NCBI GenBank assembly: GCA_022711195.1 | Contig: JAKLFN010000012.1 | Location: 1-22,582, forward strand | Reading direction: 5' to 3' | Length of the DNA: 22,582 bases | From: Bacteroidota bacterium | GTDB lineage: Bacteria; Bacteroidota; Bacteroidia; Bacteroidales; VadinHA17 | Part shown: positions 18,923 through 22,582 of the stretch, piece after piece | How positions within the stretch are numbered: position 1 is the stretch's first letter | Layout of the letters: each line of letters begins with the position of its first letter | Program-made: the position numbers and the translations under genes | The notes under the pieces: model-generated | Database searches by the model: none | Told to the model about the DNA's origin: nothing | The model's input: the letters and a program-made list of their open reading frames with translations, nothing else

Positions 18923-19695
18923 TGCAAGTCTTTCAGTACAAAAAGGAGGCTCGCCAGCAAAAAAATTATTAAGACACCATAGCTTATAAAACCCATTATG
19001 ACACAGACAAGTGAGATCAGGTTAAGGGCAGGTAACAGCCACATTATCCATTTCCGGTATAAGGTTGTCAGCATATGATCCTCCCCGGAGAGCCAGGCAG
19101 TAAAACCCGATATTTGCTGCTGATCAAGTTCCGTATTCATTCCTGTGGCCAGGAAGCTCTTTCGCCAAAGATCTTTGCCTGATATTTCCTTTATTGCCTC
19201 CTGACGCATCTCCATTGATGAGGAGACAGAATACGGATCTGAAAGCCATTCAGCCAGTACCCGGCTCCCATAGCCTGTACATGTCCTGCACAGGAACTGG
19301 AATAATGATGAAGGGCCGAAGATATCGGTATCGTATGAAAAATCATGGTCTTTTCTGATAAAAGGGCTACCATCTTTGAACATTGAGAAATCACCGTCAA
19401 GGGCTTTAGCTTCATCAGTATTTATCCTTACAAGGTTTTCAAGGTATATCTTGCGTGAAGAATGAAGAGAATCACTCCTTAGCAGGAACAGAAAGAGTGA
19501 GACAAAGAAAACAAAGGCTGCGAAACCTGTGTATTTCGACAGTTCAAAAGAAAGATAAGTAAGAATAAATCCTCCTGCAAAGGTTATGAGGCGAAAAAGT
19601 GCTATTAAAAAAAGGATCTTTTTCTCCTTTTCGACCTTTATTCCCAGTGATGCAGCCTGATCCAAATAGTCCTGCTTAAGTTCGTCTTTCCCCAT
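18919..19695 (-). pseudogene. MutS-like membrane ATPase, N-terminal fragment
   Basis: A 258-residue fragment matching the N-terminal half of a MutS-related membrane protein common in Bacteroidota (intact members are about 590-610 residues, from memory). It has two hydrophobic segments near 27-48 and 56-72, the family motif DIFGPSSLFQFL (124-135) followed by GSRVLAEWLSDP (143-154), and two further hydrophobic segments at about 217-235 and 237-253. The frame then stops at LKDLQ. The TGA overlaps the ATG of the C-terminal fragment (ATGA, 18919-18922). About 180 codons covering the lever/core region and the P-loop are missing, and the frame has shifted. It lies 5 bases after the methyltransferase-like gene, so it was part of that operon. 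Confidence 0.82.
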
Positions 19696-19700
19696 TTTGA

Positions 19701-20474
19701 TTAAAAGATTACACCCGTGATTTCCATTACTGACCTCTTGCGGTTAAAATCTGCTCTCTTGAGATCCAGATCCCACCTCCATGTCTCCGTATAACAGTTT
19801 TGGGGAAGATCAGTCAGGAGAGTTCTGACTTCGGTACTTTTTCCGTCCGGATCAATAAATATTTCAGATGTATCAGTGATCAGCACGGCTTTATGCTGCT
19901 TAAGACAACTAATATGGTTAACCTGTATATTCTTTCTGAAATTCAATAATGCATTTTCATCTTTTTTTGCTTTTTTCTCAAGCAACCTTACCGGAAGGCT
20001 TTCCAACTGGGTCAATACCATAAGTGAAATGATCAGTCCGGGGTTCCCGGCATTATATTCAGGAATTTTTATCTGCCCTATGGATGGCAGTTTATTAAAG
20101 AATGTCCGGTTACCGGCTTTCTTCCACACCTCCTCAATAAGCCCTCCCGTAATATCGTCTTCAATCAGTTTAATGTTCCTGATTTCTCTTGTCTGGACAA
20201 TTACTTCAGGGGGGTGGATAATATCTACAAGTCGTATTTCTCCAACTCTTTCAGACATTTCAAGCAAAGGTAATTCGAGCAGCCAGCCGCTTCCCAGAAC
20301 TGTTACCTTCTCCGGAGCAATAACATCAACTGCCTTCAATATGAAATCCCTGCAATGTTTCTGATGTCTCAGCCATCCGTTATCCTGAGCTATATGATTG
20401 ACTATCAGCCCCCGCTGGTAGTCATAGTATCCCATCCTGTGAAGAATTCTCCGGTAGTAAGGATAGTGTGTCAT
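19701..20474 (-). CDS. Conserved protein with methyltransferase-like nucleotide-binding fold
   Basis: A 257-residue protein of unknown function. Residues 57-83 read as a Rossmann-type strand-loop-helix (VTVLGSGWLLELPLLEM, then EIRLVDI), resembling motif I and the acidic strand-2 end of class I SAM-dependent methyltransferases. The usual downstream catalytic motif is not obvious, so the activity is not settled. The N-terminus (YYRRILHRMGYYDYQ) is rich in aromatic residues. There is no signal peptide or membrane segment. Its start overlaps the end of the plsC-like gene by 4 bases (ATGA) and it ends 5 bases before the MutS-like gene, so it sits in the middle of a tight three-gene cluster. A role with membrane lipids is only a guess from context. 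Confidence 0.7.
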   Translation of the reverse strand: MTHYPYYRRILHRMGYYDYQRGLIVNHIAQDNGWLRHQKHCRDFILKAVDVIAPEKVTVLGSGWLLELPLLEMSERVGEIRLVDIIHPPEVIVQTREIRNIKLIEDDITGGLIEEVWKKAGNRTFFNKLPSIGQIKIPEYNAGNPGLIISLMVLTQLESLPVRLLEKKAKKDENALLNFRKNIQVNHISCLKQHKAVLITDTSEIFIDPDGKSTEVRTLLTDLPQNCYTETWRWDLDLKRADFNRKRSVMEITGVIF

Positions 20475-21217
20475 TTACATTGTTTTTCAGTCCTCAGGCG
20501 CACAAGCTCGTCAGCCAGCATATCATGAAATTTAAGAGCAAGAAGATCACAGTCATCAGTCCCGAAGGAAGCGGGAAAAACAGGATCGAATATCCTTAAT
20601 GTTATTTTATGGAATCCTCCGAATATTAGTCCATGCTTTGGCAGAATGCCACCGCTGCCATCTATCAGAACAGGCAGGATTGGCTTGTTCGCTGAAATTG
20701 CAAGCTGGAATGCACCCCGTTTAAAGAAACCGATCTCACCATCGACCGACCTTGTCCCTTCGGGAAACATCATTATAGATATACCTTTTTTCAGACAGAG
20801 TAATGCATCTTCAATCATCTTTTCCTTGCTCTCGGGATTGCCGCGGTCAATAACAAGATAATCCGCCATTCTAAGGTACCAGCCTATAAAAGGGACTTTC
20901 ATGTTCTCGATCTTGCTAATCCATTTATACTTGAAACGTAATGAATTCATAAGCAGTATATCGAGTATAGACTGATGGTTGGAAATGATAACATATATCA
21001 TATCCTTATCCACCTTGTCCCTGCCTTCGACTTTTATCTTCCATATCGGCATAATATGCGATACGATGAATGACTGGTATACCAGCAGCCAATGGACAAC
21101 TGTGCGCTTCCTATCGAACGGAAGTACAATCAGCCATATTAAGAATGTAACCGGGAAGAATACCAGAATAAATGCTATCCCGATCAGCCAGATCAATATT
21201 GATTTCAAAATATCCAT
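20471..21217 (-). CDS. plsC: 1-acyl-sn-glycerol-3-phosphate acyltransferase (PlsC family)
   Basis: A 248-residue membrane-associated acyltransferase that most likely acylates lysophosphatidic acid to phosphatidic acid in phospholipid synthesis. A hydrophobic segment at about 7-33 anchors it. The catalytic NHQSILD (80-86) gives the HX4D dyad His81/Asp86, and FPEGTRS (151-157) binds the glycerol phosphate. A further conserved block is PILPVLIDGSGGILPK. Length is typical. It starts 46 bases after lplA and overlaps the next gene by 4 bases. Related members acylate other lipids (for example lyso-ornithine lipid), so the exact acceptor is not certain. Confidence 0.9.
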   Translation of the reverse strand: MDILKSILIWLIGIAFILVFFPVTFLIWLIVLPFDRKRTVVHWLLVYQSFIVSHIMPIWKIKVEGRDKVDKDMIYVIISNHQSILDILLMNSLRFKYKWISKIENMKVPFIGWYLRMADYLVIDRGNPESKEKMIEDALLCLKKGISIMMFPEGTRSVDGEIGFFKRGAFQLAISANKPILPVLIDGSGGILPKHGLIFGGFHKITLRIFDPVFPASFGTDDCDLLALKFHDMLADELVRLRTEKQCK

Positions 21218-21263
21218 AAACCAGACTATTATCTTCTTCTCTGTGGAACTCTATACAATGTAC

Positions 21264-22211
21264 CTAAAAGAACTTAAAAATATCTTCACCTGAAATGTTT
21301 ATTTTTTTCTGATGAAAAGCCCTCAGCAAATCTTCCGGCATATGCCTGGTACCGGACAAATTAATTCCGGTCTGAGCCAAAGGGCCGGACCCCTCGAGTT
21401 CAAACTCCCTGATAATGCCGTCCTGTACCGAGATATTGCAGGTATAATTACAATTTCCAATTTCAAAGCTGTTATTAAGAGCATATTCAGGACCATATGC
21501 ATAATTCCACTCCCATGTACGGTACCTGGTCTCCGCAAGAGTTTCTATAAGCTTTTCTTCACTATTTGTCAGATCTGTTTTTATATTTCCTTCAGACCCG
21601 AGGAAGTATCCGAGCATGATTTCCCTGAATTCACAGGCATCCCTGATACCGGAAGTTCTTTCTTTGATGTTTGTAACGTGTGAAGGATTCGAAGCAATTG
21701 CCCTTGTGACATATCCGGAAGTGTCTTTTCGTAATGATCGTCTTAATCTTTGCAGATCAGTATCAAACAAAAGTGTTCCGTGATGCAGTACTCTTTCCCT
21801 GTAGATATGTTCGGCATTCCCTGAGATTTTGAGGCCATCCACCTTCAGATCATTTTTACCTTCAAGTACTGCGTTTATCCTTAAAGAACCAAGAAATTCA
21901 ATTACCGGTTGTGAATATTTCCTGAAATCAACCTGTGTTCCCCCGGTACTGTTCAGTATGAAGCAAAAGTTCACATTCCCGTGGTCATGATAAACAGTCC
22001 CGCCTCCTGATATCCTTCTGATTACCGGGATATTGTTTTCTGTCACAAACCGGGTATCAGCTTCACGGTGAGCAACCTGGTGCTTCCCAATTATAACAGA
22101 CGGATCATTTATGGACAGAATAAGAAAATCCTCCGTTCTGTTCATGAAAAGGTATTCTTCAGCGGCAAGGTTGAAGAACGGATCTGTGGATATGAGGTTG
22201 AGACAATTCAT
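21264..22211 (-). CDS. lplA: Lipoate-protein ligase A family protein
   Basis: A 315-residue enzyme that activates lipoate with ATP and attaches it to lysine of E2 and GcvH domains. The biotin/lipoate ligase fold motifs are clear: RRISGGGTVYHD (65-76), followed by GNVNFCF, and the catalytic lysine Lys128 in GLKISGNAEH; HHGTLLF follows at 143-149. A C-terminal accessory domain is present to about residue 315. I set the start at 22211 (MNCLNLISTDPFFNLA). An in-frame ATG at 22244 would add 11 residues that are not family-like and that come from repeat-like DNA. The ATG lies within a perfect hairpin (see 22211-22234). Confidence 0.92.
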   Translation of the reverse strand: MNCLNLISTDPFFNLAAEEYLFMNRTEDFLILSINDPSVIIGKHQVAHREADTRFVTENNIPVIRRISGGGTVYHDHGNVNFCFILNSTGGTQVDFRKYSQPVIEFLGSLRINAVLEGKNDLKVDGLKISGNAEHIYRERVLHHGTLLFDTDLQRLRRSLRKDTSGYVTRAIASNPSHVTNIKERTSGIRDACEFREIMLGYFLGSEGNIKTDLTNSEEKLIETLAETRYRTWEWNYAYGPEYALNNSFEIGNCNYTCNISVQDGIIREFELEGSGPLAQTGINLSGTRHMPEDLLRAFHQKKINISGEDIFKFF

Positions 22212-22234
22212 TCTTACTTGGTTTGAAGTAAGAA
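22211..22234 (-). promoter_or_regulatory. Hairpin covering the lplA start codon
   Basis: TTCTTACTT (22211-22219), six-base loop, AAGTAAGAA (22226-22234) is a perfect 9-bp stem. On the mRNA the second arm ends in the A of the lplA ATG, so the fold would cover the ribosome-binding region. The same arm sequence is repeated at 22298-22309, giving an alternative pairing. Confidence 0.5.
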
Positions 22235-22309
22235 CGCAGAACATTCGAATGAAGAATTTTGAAGTTCAGGTTCTGATTTCGCTGTTCGTTTGTTCTTCGT
22301 TCTTACTTC
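22212..22309. repeat. Inverted-repeat-rich, possibly interspersed-repeat DNA between PAP2 and lplA
   Basis: GAAGTAAGAACG (22225-22236) has an exact inverted copy at 22298-22309. Inside lie the palindrome CATTCGAATG (22242-22251) and several GAAGAA/TTCTTC and CAGAAC/GTTCTG pieces. The composition resembles the short GAA/TTC-rich interspersed repeats that I recall from environmental Bacteroidota genomes. It includes the last 14-15 codons of the PAP2 gene. Confidence 0.5.
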
Positions 22310-22582
22310 TTCTTAAATTATCCCTTTGTTCAATAATTCTATAATCAATTATTTTATACAGTTCATATCCTCCCCATCCTATGAGTGATCCGAGCAATGC
22401 TCCTGCGAGAACATCTCCCGGATAATGGACCCCGAGGTAGATCCTGCTGTAACCAACAACAGCTGCCCAGAAAAGAATAAATACGGAAAACCATTTCTTC
22501 CTTATGAATAACAGGCTTAATACAGCAACATTGAATGAATTTGAAGCATGCGATGAAACAAATCCGTAAAGTCCTCCGCAGT
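22266..22582 (-). CDS. PAP2-family phosphatase, C-terminal part (5' end outside window)
   Basis: About 105 residues of a membrane PAP2-superfamily phosphatase are visible, read from the window edge. GFVSSHASNSF matches the second signature (P/S-S-G/S-H-A) and SRIYLGVHYPGDV matches the third (SRxxxxxHxxxD); between them is a hydrophobic segment (VFILFWAAVVGYS), with another after (VLAGALLGSLIGW). The family removes phosphate from lipid phosphates such as phosphatidic acid or undecaprenyl pyrophosphate; which one cannot be told here. The gene ends with a hydrophilic tail (RRSKNEEQTNSEIRT) encoded by repeat-like DNA, then 54 bases to lplA. The first signature and start are not visible. Confidence 0.88.
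   Translation of the reverse strand, partial: CGGLYGFVSSHASNSFNVAVLSLLFIRKKWFSVFILFWAAVVGYSRIYLGVHYPGDVLAGALLGSLIGWGGYELYKIIDYRIIEQRDNLRRSKNEEQTNSEIRT

Noticed and set aside
19876..20364. Plus-strand frame of 162 codons
   Set aside because: Antisense to the methyltransferase-like gene, which fits tightly between its neighbours with operon-style overlaps; the antisense product is low-quality hydrophobic sequence.
22212..22244. Longer lplA start at 22244
   Set aside because: The added 11 residues come from repeat-like DNA, and the family N-terminus begins at the ATG at 22211.

Overview
The window looks like a chromosomal piece of a Bacteroidota genome, probably Bacteroidales-like. The evidence is a SusC/SusD outer-membrane pair, promoters of the TTTG/TAnnTTTG type, a DUF3109 protein, a parE-parC pair of Bacteroidota type, and start codons without clear Shine-Dalgarno sequences. 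All 14 gene loci lie on the minus strand, so transcription runs from high to low coordinates. Both ends cut through genes: a SusD-like lipoprotein at the left and a PAP2 phosphatase at the right. I see no tRNA, rRNA, CRISPR array or insertion sequence.

From the right (upstream) end: a PAP2-family phosphatase (C-terminal part only), then lipoate-protein ligase, then a tight cluster of a PlsC-type acyltransferase, a methyltransferase-like protein of unknown function, and a membrane MutS-like ATPase. The MutS-like gene is broken. About 180 codons, including the P-loop, are missing from its middle, leaving two fragments that overlap by 4 bases. The lplA start codon sits in a perfect hairpin whose other arm can also pair with an upstream copy of the same sequence.

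The centre (18302 to 7217) looks like one five-gene operon. Topoisomerase IV parE and parC and shikimate kinase aroK come first, followed by two large accessory genes. The first is a 12-TM transporter-like protein fused to HEAT repeats. The second, overlapping it by 26 bp, is a membrane-anchored nSTAND NTPase with a coiled coil and WD40 repeats. This pair is the best candidate here for an undescribed system. Its domain build (transporter-like sensor, signalling NTPase, propeller scaffold) suggests a membrane-located signalling or stress-response module, but no function can be read directly from the sequence.

The left part holds gpmI (phosphoglycerate mutase) with a very clear promoter, a DUF3109 cysteine-rich protein bracketed by palindromic REP-like repeats, and the susC/susD pair with its own promoter. 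SusC and SusD would import a nutrient of unknown identity across the outer membrane. No glycan-degrading enzyme or regulator is next to them within the window.
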